A DNA stretch of 64,000 nt from Metridium senile. Lineage: Eukaryota; Cnidaria; Anthozoa; Actiniaria; Metridiidae. The position numbers were made by a program, and so were the translations under genes. Under the pieces are notes generated by a model, which saw nothing but the letters and a program-made list of their open reading frames with translations, did not search any database and was not told where the DNA came from. Positions 24,901 to 37,900 of the stretch are shown in pieces. Position 1 is the first letter of the stretch; the number at the start of each line of letters is the position of its first letter. The stretch spans positions 36,565,316 through 36,629,315 of the forward strand of contig OX459096.1 in the NCBI GenBank assembly GCA_949775045.1, written 5' to 3'.

Positions 24901-27900
24901 CTATCATTAGTAAAACTAGTACAATATCAAGCGTTGTTGTTACTAAAGCGTCAGCAACGTGAATAAGGAAAGCCGTTTTATAACAAAACAAATGAGAAAA
25001 CGGGTTAACATGGAAAACTAATATTAATACAGTTCATGTGAATACGATTTTCATTATATCAAGCAACAGATCTAGCAAATGACGAAGAAATACACATAGG
25101 AGCAAAATTAATTGGGAAAAATAAGAAATAAGATGAATGTAAAGTGCATACGAGTGGATATAAAAGTGGATCATATCTAAGAGGGTCTGGAAGTGGGGGG
25201 GGGGGGGGGGGGGGGGGGGGGAGGGTAAGAATATGTCAGTTAAATTTTCGGCTATTTGTCAGTTGTCAGTTAGATTTTGGCCCTTTTGTCAGTTGTCAGT
25301 TAAAATGAAAATAATAATTAACCAAAAAAAGTTTATTTGTTTATGCCATTTGTCAGTTGTCAGCTATAATTTTGGCCAATTGTCAGTTGTCAGTTAACCC
25401 CATCCAGACCCTCATTTAATAAATATTTAATTGGTACGTCATATTTAATACATTGGAATAACAAAATGTACATTTCGAACTAAAAATTCAACAAAACATA
25501 CACTTTATGGAAGAAGTAGATCTCCTCAATGTTGCTGAAAATTGCATCTTTGTTTTCGGCTAGCTCTGGCGGGGCGTTTTCCATCTCGTAAAGATAATCC
25601 TGCGGAAAAAAAAACAACGTTAATTTGATATCTTTATGACATATTTTAAAAACGGGCTACTCTTAGTTTTACTACTGAAATTTACCAATAAGTACAAAAG
25701 AAACAAAAAATGATAAAGCCGTTGAATGGATAAAAACACAAGGTTCTTTGTACCTCCACAATTGATCGTAATTCACCAATGTAATTCTCTTCACTCTCAA
25801 TCAGTATTCTCGTCAGTTCATCCAAACGAGTCTGCCTTTGCTTTGAAGCATCGGCTGGTTTTTGATCACCAAAAGGACCTTGTAGTTTAAACTCTATGGT
25901 CCCCATTCCTTCGCTGAAAGGAACAACTTGTAATTCTGTACCAACTGTATCAGGGATTGACAAACGTCTAGGAGGTGTTGTGGGTGGAGTGAAAACAAGG
26001 GCTTGACCAGCAAACTGTGGGACTACCACTTCGGTACGACCAGGAGGTCTAGCGAAAGAAAATAAAGTATAAATTCAACCTGTCTTTGATAACTACTGAA
26101 AGGTTAGCTGTGTGGAAACACTAACTGGTATAAACCAGATAAAAACTATCATTCTTGTTTAGTTAGATTTAGTTTAGTTAGTTGAAGTTGATTACTTCCT
26201 GGCGTAGCAAACTTTGTCGTAAAACTTGAATATCACAGTGGTTAAATATAACTATTTGTTCCTCGCTTTTGTAAAAGCGATCCAGTTAGTGAGTCCACGA
26301 TTTATTTGAAGATTTTCTAATTTACTTACAATCTTTCACGTGGCTGCAAAGAATCCTCGATTTTCCTACAGATTTCTTCATTGGCGTCTTTCATTTCACC
26401 TTCTTCAGAAGGATAGTCCTCTATCCTTGGGTGTTTGCCATCAGGAGCAGCTTGTAAATCTACTTTGGAAAGTATTCGAACTTCAAGCTTATCTCCTGGA
26501 CGGGCTACAAACAAAAAGCAAAATAAATCACAATCTGATTGTTTTATATTTCATATTTTATTTAATATTATTTGTTTGTTTGTTTGTTTGTTTGTTTGTT
26601 TGTTTGTTTGTTTGTTTGTTTGTTTGTTTGTTTGTTTGTTTGTTTGTTTGTTTGTTTGTTTGTTTGTTTGTTTGTTTGCTTGCTTGCTTGTTTGTTTGTT
26701 TGTTTGTGTTTCTTTCACATGTTTTACTATTTCCGTGATGTTCTTGTTGCTGCCTCATATTTACAAATAACCACCGGAAAATCTCTACCCTAGAAACATT
26801 ATATATGTGTTTCTAATCTACCTTCAGATTCTTCATAAGTGACGTATTTCGATGTAACTTCTGGCTTCTCAGATCGCAGTGTTTCTAGTTCTGTACGTGT
26901 TTCTTGCTTGACGCTGGTTGTTGTTTCCCTTGTTGTAGTCTTCCAAGTTCGTTTACGAGTAACTTGTGAAGCTTCTGGTTCTTCAGGTGAAGGTGATCGA
27001 TAACTGACTACGTTCATGTCTGTTTCAACCTTTAAAATATAACCACAGTTGTAATGATGAAGGTGAAAAAATATTAAGTAAACCAGGTAATGGACATCAT
27101 TGAATAGATTTTTAGCAGTATTATAAACAACAGAATGTCTTTTGAATGTGCATATTTATCCGTTTACTATCGCTGTACTATTGACAATAATTCTGGTGAG
27201 TCACAAACAATATTAAAGTTAGTTTTTGTTAGCGGCGTGTATTGACACATTTACCATATTCCTACTTACATGAACGTCTTTATGGACTACCGGCCCTACA
27301 GAACTATAAGTAACGTCTCTCTTGACTACTTCGGAACCCGACGGAGACATTGTTACAGCATACTGCGGTTCTCGTTTAGTATCTGGGTCTATGCAAACCA
27401 TAATTTGTTGTTCATTAGCATCCGATGGTCTCATTACTTTTCCACCTTCAAACCAGCCTCGTATCTCAGTTTTAATGATTGGCTCGATTTTTTCTTCTGC
27501 TTCTGTGGTCAAAGTTCCATCCGATTTGATGCTAACCATGACTTGTGCGCGTTTTCCAGGTCCCATGTCTTCCAATGAGTCACCACGTCGCTTTCGTCCG
27601 AGAACACCATCCAGGAATGTTGTCAGGCTGGTACGGATGGGAGCGGAGGTTTCATCATCGAATGTATCAGGTGGACTTTTCTGCATTTCAGCTTCATAGG
27701 CATCCAGACTTTCGGAAACACTTTCGCCCGTCTGAAATGAAAGGGGGAGCATGAGAAACAGAATTAACATCGAGTAAGAATGACAATAAGAGAAAATAGA
27801 GACAAGTATTAATATTCACGATTGGTAGCTATTAGCTTTTATCATTATAATAACCATGGCCTTTGTAAATTGTACATTTGTTATTGTTACTTTTTATTGA

Positions 27901-30900
27901 ATAAAAATATAAAAAAACATGGCCTTTGTAATATGTGCGTAGTGGCTATAACTTAGAGAGCACTACAATATTCAAGAAAGGATCTAGTCATAGGCACGCC
28001 GAAATAATAGTATTAGCAAATAAATCAAATATTATTTATATAATTACCTGAGGTGGTAAACCCAAACGAGTTCTCTCTCTGAGCTTCTCTGCCAGACGAT
28101 AAAGGTCGTTATCCATCAAGTCAAACTTTACTGCGACCTCGTTCTGCTTGGAAACCAACTGCTTAGCTTTACGTCTTGGTATGTCAATGATCAGCTTGGC
28201 AGACAAATCACCAATCTTTTTTAATCGTGCTTCTTGTTTGTGAAGACCTGGTCTGATGAAACCTTCCATTAGGTCCAGAAGGTCAATCACCTCTTCCTCT
28301 GTCCGACATTGCTTGGCTTGTTCTCGTGTATTTTGTAGGAAGTGTTCACTATCGCTTGTCCAAGTTACGGCCTGAAATTAGGGAAACAGTAAAGATGAAC
28401 AAGATGATGATCAACAATAATTTCATTTAATTACAGTATTTTTATACATGCAAAATTGAGAACTTTCGTATATATTTTGCTTCTATCGTTGTTGTTGTCA
28501 TTAATAGTATTTCTTATTTTTGTTGTCAACTTCGCTGTTGTGATAGTTATTGTAGCTATCGTCGTTGTCAATGTCATCATAACTGTTGATTTGTATTGTG
28601 TTGTTGCCGTAGCTGTAGCTGTAGCTGTAGTCGTTGCTTTTGTTATTGTTGTTGTTGTTGTTACGATTACTCAGTATTGTTCTTGTAACAATCGCTGTTG
28701 TTTTTGTTGTTAAGATTACGGTTGTCGTTGTTGCTGCTGTTGTTGCTGTTGTTGTTGTTTTTGATACCAAAGTACTAAACTAACCTGTTCGTAAAGCTGA
28801 TGAAATTCAATAGATGCTTCCAACATGGTACGATGTTCTTCGATCCTCGACAGGAATCGCTTCCATCTTGTTTCCATTGATGTGACCTGGTTATGAATAG
28901 ACGGTGCGTCGTGGTGTTTCTCTCGGATAAGACGATCCGCTTCTTGCACTAGACGACTTACTTCTTGATCAGTGGGCTGAACACAACAAAAGTACATCAG
29001 TATAAAAACTACATTAACGCATATCACTTTATTCTATACTACAATACAATAATTTTAAAACAGCCAATGTTCTTCTTATATGTATCAACGTGAAAACAAC
29101 AATGATTGTGAGTGCATTCAGCTGAAAGAAGAATTTCTTAAAATTAAAAATGATTTTTTTAAATGTTTGTTAGATAAAGTTTTTCATAAAAGTTCAATCA
29201 ACACTATTTCTTGTAAAAAAAATGGTTACAAAAATCGCTTTCGGCCAAATTATCATCAGTCTGATGAAGACCTTTGTTTATGATGACATCTGATCGAAAA
29301 CGTTTTTTTTTTTACACCACCACCAAACGTTTTTTTTATTGTTAATTCAATTTAATTTTTTCACAAAAGTTTTGCTTTTATTGCTAAACTATTTAAGAGG
29401 ATTGCATCTAAATACATAATCTGATTTTACCTTCACTGAATCCAAAAATGCGTCAGATTCTTGTAAAAGTGTCACTGCGTCGAGCAAGGTTTCACCAAAC
29501 CGTTGGTTCAACTCAATAAGAACTCGGTTGTGCTTTTCGATTTTCAGATTTACCTAAACAATCATAACAATAATATAATCAGCTTTATGTAATCTTTCAT
29601 GTGTGGTTTCCACAGCGTCATGTTAAACGGTTATGAGGTAACTCTTCGTAATGGAGGAAACAATGTACAGCCACTTTAACCATCAAAAGTAAACAGATAG
29701 GTCGATCGATACGCTTTATTTAAATAGGGATCTTTAATTACAGACATGCTGTACTCTTCCTTACAGTCCAAGTAGTATCCTCGCATTGACCTAATCGTCA
29801 ACAACTTCAGGTAACAATGTTCGAATGCATGAAATAACGCCAACCAAGTAACACGAATTAACTAAACAAAACGTGTTGCAAACACTACCAAAGATCTTTC
29901 ATCGATTTCTTACCTTACTTATAGACTGCTCAAATTCGCACACTTTGACGCTTTCTTCTAATTTAATTTTGTGGTGTTCCCAAAGGCTTGCCCATTCATC
30001 CGTTCTAGTCTCACTTTCCTCCAGGAACCGCTTGATTTCCTCTCGAGATATGGAGATAGATTCAGTGGTTCCTACTTTCTTAAGTATGTCACGACCAGTA
30101 TTGATGGTAAAGTTGTGAATATCAGCAACACTTTGATAGTTGGCCAAGTGATCTTGCAGCATAAGTTGGGCGCGGTCAAGGTCTGGTGCTACTTGCCTAC
30201 TACGGAACTTTTGCATCATACCGTCCGTTAATTGAAGCAACTGAAATGAATTGATATGTTGGTAAATTACTAAATATATTTGATATTTTGGTAAATTAAT
30301 AAATATACTTGGTACGTGAAGGATTACATGATGTATTATTATCAGTTTAATATTAAGTAGTGTTATTTTAATGCAGCCTATTGAAACCAACTGACAACAG
30401 CAAAAGTAAAAAAAACCTCTGCCGTAGTGCGTATGAAATAGTACAAATTTAACAATTATAAAGTGCAAATCTCAGTAACAATGAAATACCTAATGACGTG
30501 ACTACAAATACAATTTATTAATCTGAGTCTCTCGCATGAATTGCGTAATCAAAAATATTTGTTCACGCCGAATGCACAATTTTCACTCAGTTCATTATTA
30601 CAATCGGCGTCAAAATTAGTTATCAGACACGGATATCCCTGGAATTCCAACCTCTCATTAACCTTAATGTTGTTCATTGTTGTCATGTATTTTTCACAAT
30701 GTAGGGCTTTTTAGACCAAATTTGAACAGATGAATCAAACTTTGTTTGAATATAAACAAATAACGCCCTTAACGCGTACGCAATTTAAAAAAATAGCTGG
30801 TGTGCAGTGTCTCAACAATTTTGACTTCGATTGTAGCACCTTAACATAGTAAAGGGAGGTCTTTGTCTCAATAAACATTAATTACCTTGTCCACACTAGC

Positions 30901-31901
30901 GAAAAACGTTGCACACATGGCCAAAAGCACCTCATAGTCAGACATCAAAGTCTTAAAGCGTTCGTAAGCTATTTTTAACTCATCCGTTACAAGAGCGATG
31001 GCTGCTTGGTAGCTAAGATCTTCTTCCGAAAGTTGTTCTGCAGCCTGAATGTGACGTTGTACCTCTTCATCAGTTTTCTGTAAAAAAAACCGTATAGAAC
31101 ACTAAGGAAATTAACTAATTTAATTATTCCTCTAAAAGGAACATCTATTGGGACAAAAAAAGGAATGCAAACTCAGTAAACCAGAAATAATACATATTGA
31201 AAACAAGATACAGAATAATGGGAAATGAACCGAGAAAATTATCATCATCTGTGAAAACAAAGGTTCATACATACATTTAAGATATTTACTGCATGACGTT
31301 TCGAGCATTCGTCTTTCATCGTCTGTTACAGGTCCGACGTTACATTATTATTACTATTATTAGCCTATTCAGTTTTACAGTTTATCACATAAAAATACTC
31401 AAAACGTTTGTGCAGAGTTAACGGTGAATGACATTCAGTAAGGAACATATTCAAGTGTTACTATAGGTTAAACTTTAAGTGTAGCGTATTTCACTGAAAT
31501 TATACTGCTTAGTAAGAAATCATCATCAAAGGACCTACCTCATCCACTATTTCTACTTTTCTACATCCACAAAAATCATATTTTAAATTCAATCTGTGTG
31601 TTTCTAATGGTTCCATGATCGATTGGAAACAACAAATAAGGTGTTGCTGGGATCCGATTCACTATCCCACTATACCTGTGCTGCTGCTCGAAATTTTCTC
31701 AGTTTTTCCTCGAGATCTCTGGGGTCTGCAGGAAGGGAATTGTAATCCACCATTACAGGAAAGAACTGCTCGCTCTGTTCCTCTATCCACGATATGACCT
31801 AAATACAACAGACAAACAGTTTTTCTTGCAATTGTAATTCTTATAGAACATGTTACCGTTGTAGCTGTATCTGCTGCTGCTGCTGCTGTTGTTGTTGTTG
31901 C

Positions 31902-31988
<87 letters not shown>

Positions 31989-34900
31989 AATTATAATAAT
32001 CGTAACGGTTGTGAAAGATGTTGATCATGATGTTGTTGCTGATTGGGTTATTTTTGCTGTTGTTGATGATGTTTTTCTCTTGTGGTTTTAAAAGTTAAAA
32101 GTTGTTATCATAATTATAATAATTGTTGTTCTTGTATATACTTATGGATGCTGTTGTTGGTGCTTGTTGTGATATTTTTGCTGTTATTGTTATTATTGTT
32201 GTTGTTTTTTGTTGTAATTATAAGTAACGGCATAGGCATTATTTTTTAATTAAGTTGCAAATGCTACCGAAACTGTTGCTTTTATGATGTTGATGATCCA
32301 ATTGTTTGTACATTTAGGTATCCGCCATACCAACCTGTCTTGTTCCTTTTTCAAATTGAAGGAATTCCGTGCTTAGTTGCTGGTGTTTCTGGAATTGTTC
32401 ATCTCGTAGTCTCCATAATTGGTCAAGATTACCAAGTCGATCTTGTAGGTCGATAAGGATAGTGTGAATAGCACGTCCAGCAGAATCACGGTTCAAATAT
32501 GTGTCTTTCGGCTCCTATTGATACCAAGGAAGGTAAAAATATGTATTATGGATCATGTACTTAATCATAATTGCATGATAGTAGTAGTAAGGCCCTCTAT
32601 TTTGCAGTGTCAATCATGGCTTATCAAAAAATTATATATAATTATAAAAAATATCGTTTTATTGCCTTTTGGAATATAATGAATACAAGTGTCTAAACAC
32701 TTTCAGAAGGTTTTCTAAGCTGGGGTACAAGAATAATAGATATGTTATGTGTTTCGATCAAAGCTGAAAACCCATGTTTATTCACACTGTAAGGTTCCAG
32801 AAGCACATTAACAATAGTAAATCCTTAGTAATTCAATTTGTTGCCGTGAATCTTTTACCCACCCGTTGTAACTGCTCCATCAGAGTACGCGCATCTTTCT
32901 GAAGTCTGTCTGAAGCAGAAATAATGGCTTCTCTTGACTGACGCTGACGAGCAAACATTAAAGCGGATGCATCGACATTCTCCTTTGGCTCGTCACTCGT
33001 TAGTTGAGACTCTAGCTCATTCAACGTCTCCCAAAGCTGAAAAGAACCAAACTCCATCACACAAATGCAGCAAAAAATAGTTTATAGTGAAACCAAATAC
33101 GTCGAAAATGTTCGGAAATGATGAGACATAAAATATGGGAAAAGGGAAATTAATATTCTTAGTCAAGTAATCATTTCATAAAAAGTGGTAGTATCAGTCA
33201 AAGCGAAGTTTTAAAAGCTTTAATGTTTTGCAAGGTTTTAAATTGAATATATATAAGTTATTAGGAAGTATGGTATTTTCTTTGGTATAGTTAAAACATT
33301 AGGACATATTCAAAAGCTTACTGATTTTCTGTGTCTGTGGAAGTCAAAGTATAGTTTGCCTAAAGAAAGTCTGAAAGAAAGACGGCTGTTCATTGCGGCC
33401 CAAACACTCTTGAGAGTCTTTAAACGATCTTCATCGGATTTGGTTCGAATGGATGACGGTGATGTCAGCTCTCGTACTTTCTCATGCAACTCCTAGAAGA
33501 TACAAAAATATATTGATTAGATGTAAGTAACAAAAACTATTCATTATTATTTTTGCACTTGTTCATTGCACTTTGGTAGCCTTTGCACAAAAACGTTGTT
33601 GGTACAGTTAATTTTTTTGGGGTCGTCTGTTTGTTTGATTACTTGTTCGTCTGTTTGTTTGATTGATTGATTGATTGATTGCTTGTTCGTCTGCTTGTTC
33701 GTTCGTTTGTTTGATTGCTTATTCGTCTGTTTGTCGTTTGTTTGTTTGATAGTTGTTGTTGTTTTTTTGTTTCTTTTTGTGTGTTTGTTTCGTTTGTCTG
33801 TTTGTTTGCTTGTTTGTTTGTTTGTTTGCATTTTTGTTGTTTGTTTGATTGATTATTTGTTTGTTTGTGTAGCACCGCCTTTTGGGTCAATTAGACTCAA
33901 AAAATGTACTTCTTTCAAGTTACAAACCTTGACTTCTGCCTCTAAGTCTTGGTGTTGGTTGAGAAAGTCTTGAGACGACTTCATCGTGCAGCCCATTTCT
34001 GAATTGGAATCCATGAAGCTCTCCGCCGCATACTTGATCCAGCCGATGACTTGTTCGATCTCGGTTTCTAATTCATCCTCTCCTTGCAAATTAACTATTA
34101 GCGCTTTGCTTCGTTCTCGTAATTCCTCGTAGATTTTAACGACCACTGGCAATTGCATGGGTTGTCCAAGTCGTTCGGATAGTAAACGACCTTCCCGTAA
34201 CTGTGATGCTGACGCTTGTCTAATCTCCGAAAGGAACTGCCTCTGTTCCTCTGCGGAGACTTTGTCTTCCGTCAGTCTGCTTTCAATTTCTGATAGTTTT
34301 GTCATTGCCTGCAAAACAATAGTATGTTTGCAATCAGAATTTTTAAATAAAAAGGAAGATAATTTTAATTTGGTTAATTATTAACCGACAAATTACCACA
34401 AGGAGGTTAACTACCAATTCGGTATATCCTTTCGTGTAAACAGCAAGACTTCATACACAATAACAAAAAGAGGGATCAACAAAAGTAATTATCAAGGATT
34501 ATATATCAATTATTATTTCTCTTCAAGACGAAGGCCAACGTAAACGCAAGTAAAAGGATCCTATATGTGGAAGTTCCTGTGGCCCTAAATATGCCACAAT
34601 CAGCTAGAGCCAAGACCCAGGTATGTAAATGTCATCGTTGCACGCGAGTAGGGTGTGGTCTTGGGTGTGGTCCTTTTTCATGTACAAAAATGATATTACT
34701 GACGGCTCAAATACCCCTTTTTTCTCTATCTTCAAAGTACAAATGTCTCTTTATCATTTTTTGACATATATTATTTACAAACCTTGTGCCCATTTTTATA
34801 AAAATCATAGGTTTTTGTGAGGATTTTCTTTCTGTCGTCGAGTCTGGTGAGGAAGGTACGGAAGTCCACTTGTAGTTTATTGATTAAAACAACCGTTTCC

Positions 34901-37900
34901 TCAGCCTTTTCAAAATCAGCATGCGCTAGTTTTTCAGTCTCCCGAGCAAGTCTTTCGACGGCTTCTTCCTTTTCCTGGACAATAGAAGATAAATCAAAAT
35001 ATTTATATTTTCTGCACAGGAGAATGAATTAGATAGAGTTAAATGGTAGATAAAAGTTAAACGTTTGAATCTCTGGGGGTTTATTTTCGACTTTTCTATT
35101 TAGCGGATGCATGGAGAAATATAATTTAGTAAATGTCGTCGTTGTACGAGAGTAGGGTAAAAACGTAAGCTCAAAGGGAAAAAAATACAATAAAAGATCC
35201 CTTGACTGCATAGGGTGGAGCTGTAATGGGCTTTGTTAGTCGCACACCTTGTACAATGACCTTGAAGCATGTTTACAGTCACTCAAATGCCAAATTTTTA
35301 TTTTGATAATTTTTTAATGTTTGCAATTTAGATGAATATTAGTTACAAATGCATACATTCTGAACAAATCTAAAAAACACACGTCACTTTTTGGCACCCC
35401 TTAAACTGGTAATGTCCGTCGGTAAAGGTTCTTCAGGTGATTGCGGAGCTTTAAGCTATTTGACGTCGGTGGATTAAAAATTATTAATGTATACTGTACT
35501 GATCTTACCCTTGCTGCTGCCTCAAACTTCCCATGTTCATCAAGAAATACCATGGTGGAGGAAGCACTGTCACCAGTGTCTTTATAATTTAAATAATCTT
35601 CTGCTTCCTCGCGAAGCCATACATTCAACTAATGTACATCAAAGAAAGAAATGTTATGATGATGTAATGTTAATAGACAACGAGTACTTTTTATTCCATT
35701 TCATTTTCAATTTAAAATTAATTAAGTTTAGCTTTAATTAAAAGAGAAAAAAAGGGAATTCATTCTTGTATTCGTTATCATATCTAAGAAAGCAGATTCC
35801 AGGTGTGAAAAGAATGATTGCCCAAAAGTAGTCTATTTTGTCTTCTGTTCGATTTTGCCAGATATTGTAACGTAATGTAGCCAACTTTATTTCTTTAATA
35901 ATTAATAATAATTTAATTCAGTTGACAATAAAGAAAAACAAAATTTGTCCAATCACGTATTGTCATATTTGAATTAGCTGCTTCCAAATGTCAGCAGACA
36001 ATAAAATGAATACCCACCCTTTTTGCCTCCTCTTCGATTTTGCATTTCTTCACAGATTGCTCGAGATTTTTCTTCCGTCCTTTCCAAAGATCGTCCAATT
36101 GTCTTCTACGAAGATGCAACGCTTCAAGCACTCGTTCAATGCTGTAGCACGCTGCCTTGGTAGCATGTCTGTTGTTAGTTTCAGCATGAATTCCTGCCTG
36201 GCGCAAACGGTCCAGTAAGGTCTGCCCTTTTGCAAGTGTCTCCATTGATACTTCGATGACACTTTTACGAAGGTCCTGATATTGATTGAGTAATGATGAA
36301 GTGGACGTTACATCTTCTGCGAGTAGAGCTTTACTAAGCTCATCTTGAGCCGCAGTAAACTGGTCTGTGAACTATAGAAAATAAACAAATATTTTATTTA
36401 ACTTATTTTGATTCAAGTGGCCATTCGTCTGAGACAGTCCGCGTTTTTTTAATATGGGCTCTGAGCAAAAGTTTGCATTTTTAATTAAATGATATATTAA
36501 CAAAGTATAGTAATTGAAAAATATTCATCCACGTCTTTCATTTCAAATAAAACGTTGAACATGCGAAATGGTACTCATATTTTTGCTATTAAAAACGACC
36601 ATTCTAACAGAGTATTGTCCTGGATTATGTACGGAGCGCTCGAAAGGTCAACCAATGATAATCTACTTAGTTTAGTCACGCAATATTGTTCGAATTATTC
36701 GTCTTTTCAAAAACTATCAATATCTGTTAAAGACACACATTCAAAAAACAGTCAATGAACATTTTGAAACACGCTAGTTAAGATGGCTATCCAGGTGTTA
36801 TATGCTTCGTTATTTGTTTTCGCGGAAATATTTAGCGCATTTGGATTTCCAAAAATGTCATGACTGCATAAACCGGTATAAACCAAATTGTAATTTCGAG
36901 TAATTTTTTCTGTCTTGTGTTAAAAGAAGCATATAACAATGTGTATACCAAGTCACCTCTAGCTCATGTTGTTGATATCTTAAACCACATGATTGAACAG
37001 AAGTCGATACAATGCATTATGGAATTAGTACATTCAATTCAACAATACCACAGTCCGCTATGAATACAGTGACCAAATAGTGAAATCTGTTAATTGCGTC
37101 GCATGGCTAGTCGACGAAACATGTTGCACAAATGCAGTATGTTTAAGGACAGGCTTCCAACAACAACTAGATACTTGAATTAATATTGAAATCGTAAAGT
37201 GGAGCTTTTTCCAACGGTGCAACCACGGTACATTCAAGTTATAACAATGGCGGGCAATGTTTAGCGTTACAAGTACGTTATGGCCTTATGATAGTGAACA
37301 GAAACGCTACATTAAAGACGACTGCATGACACTTTGCTACACTTTGCTTCATCTAAAATATCTTTAGTTTGCAGTTAAGATGAGAACCGACAAACAATTT
37401 CTTTGCACGTCTGACATATTACCTTATTCTGTCCGTGGACCTCTCTTAAGTTCTAATGCTCTAGATTCGGCACCGGTACCTGGTCAACAGCTTTAGAATA
37501 AGGAGTAATGGCCGAACAGAGAGTCAACGTAGACAGCTGTACGTATGTGCTCGATGTAATGTGAAGAGGGATAGAGTTTCCAGCGAAATGAGTTACCATA
37601 CAACGCTCCTAACCATTCCAAGCATACCAAACGGTGTGACAGCCCGCATTTGACTATCTAAACAGGTCAGAGGTCCAATTAAAGGAAACTTGGTTTATAG
37701 TCGATTATCTAAGAAATGCAATCCATGACAAGGACGTCAGATCAAAATAGACTTATTTCTTGGAACCAATCATTTTGATTTTAGACAGTGTCAGGAATAA
37801 TTTGAATAATTGAACAAACGTCACGACATAACTGATTATAACTGTTGACAAGTGTCTACTCTTTGTTTTAATACATCAAGGACTGCGGCGACTTCTAGAA

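Larger units (their letters stand above)
27732..36017. other. Introns among exons 17-29: contents
   Basis: Apart from the microsatellites listed separately, these introns are AT-rich with trinucleotide patches (GTT/GCT around 28560-28765), a CTGATGA...CGAAA motif at 29258-29304 and a reverse-strand CGAAACGT motif at 31290-31330. I see no gene or tRNA. The 67-residue open frame at 29080-29283 has no recognisable features. Confidence 0.55.

Noticed and set aside
26340..26793. FVCLFVCL open frames and the complementary KQTNKQTN frame
   Set aside because: Translation of the (TTTG)n microsatellite.
29080..29283. 67-residue plus-strand open frame
   Set aside because: Intronic, AT-rich, no domain; its end overlaps the CTGATGA-type motif.
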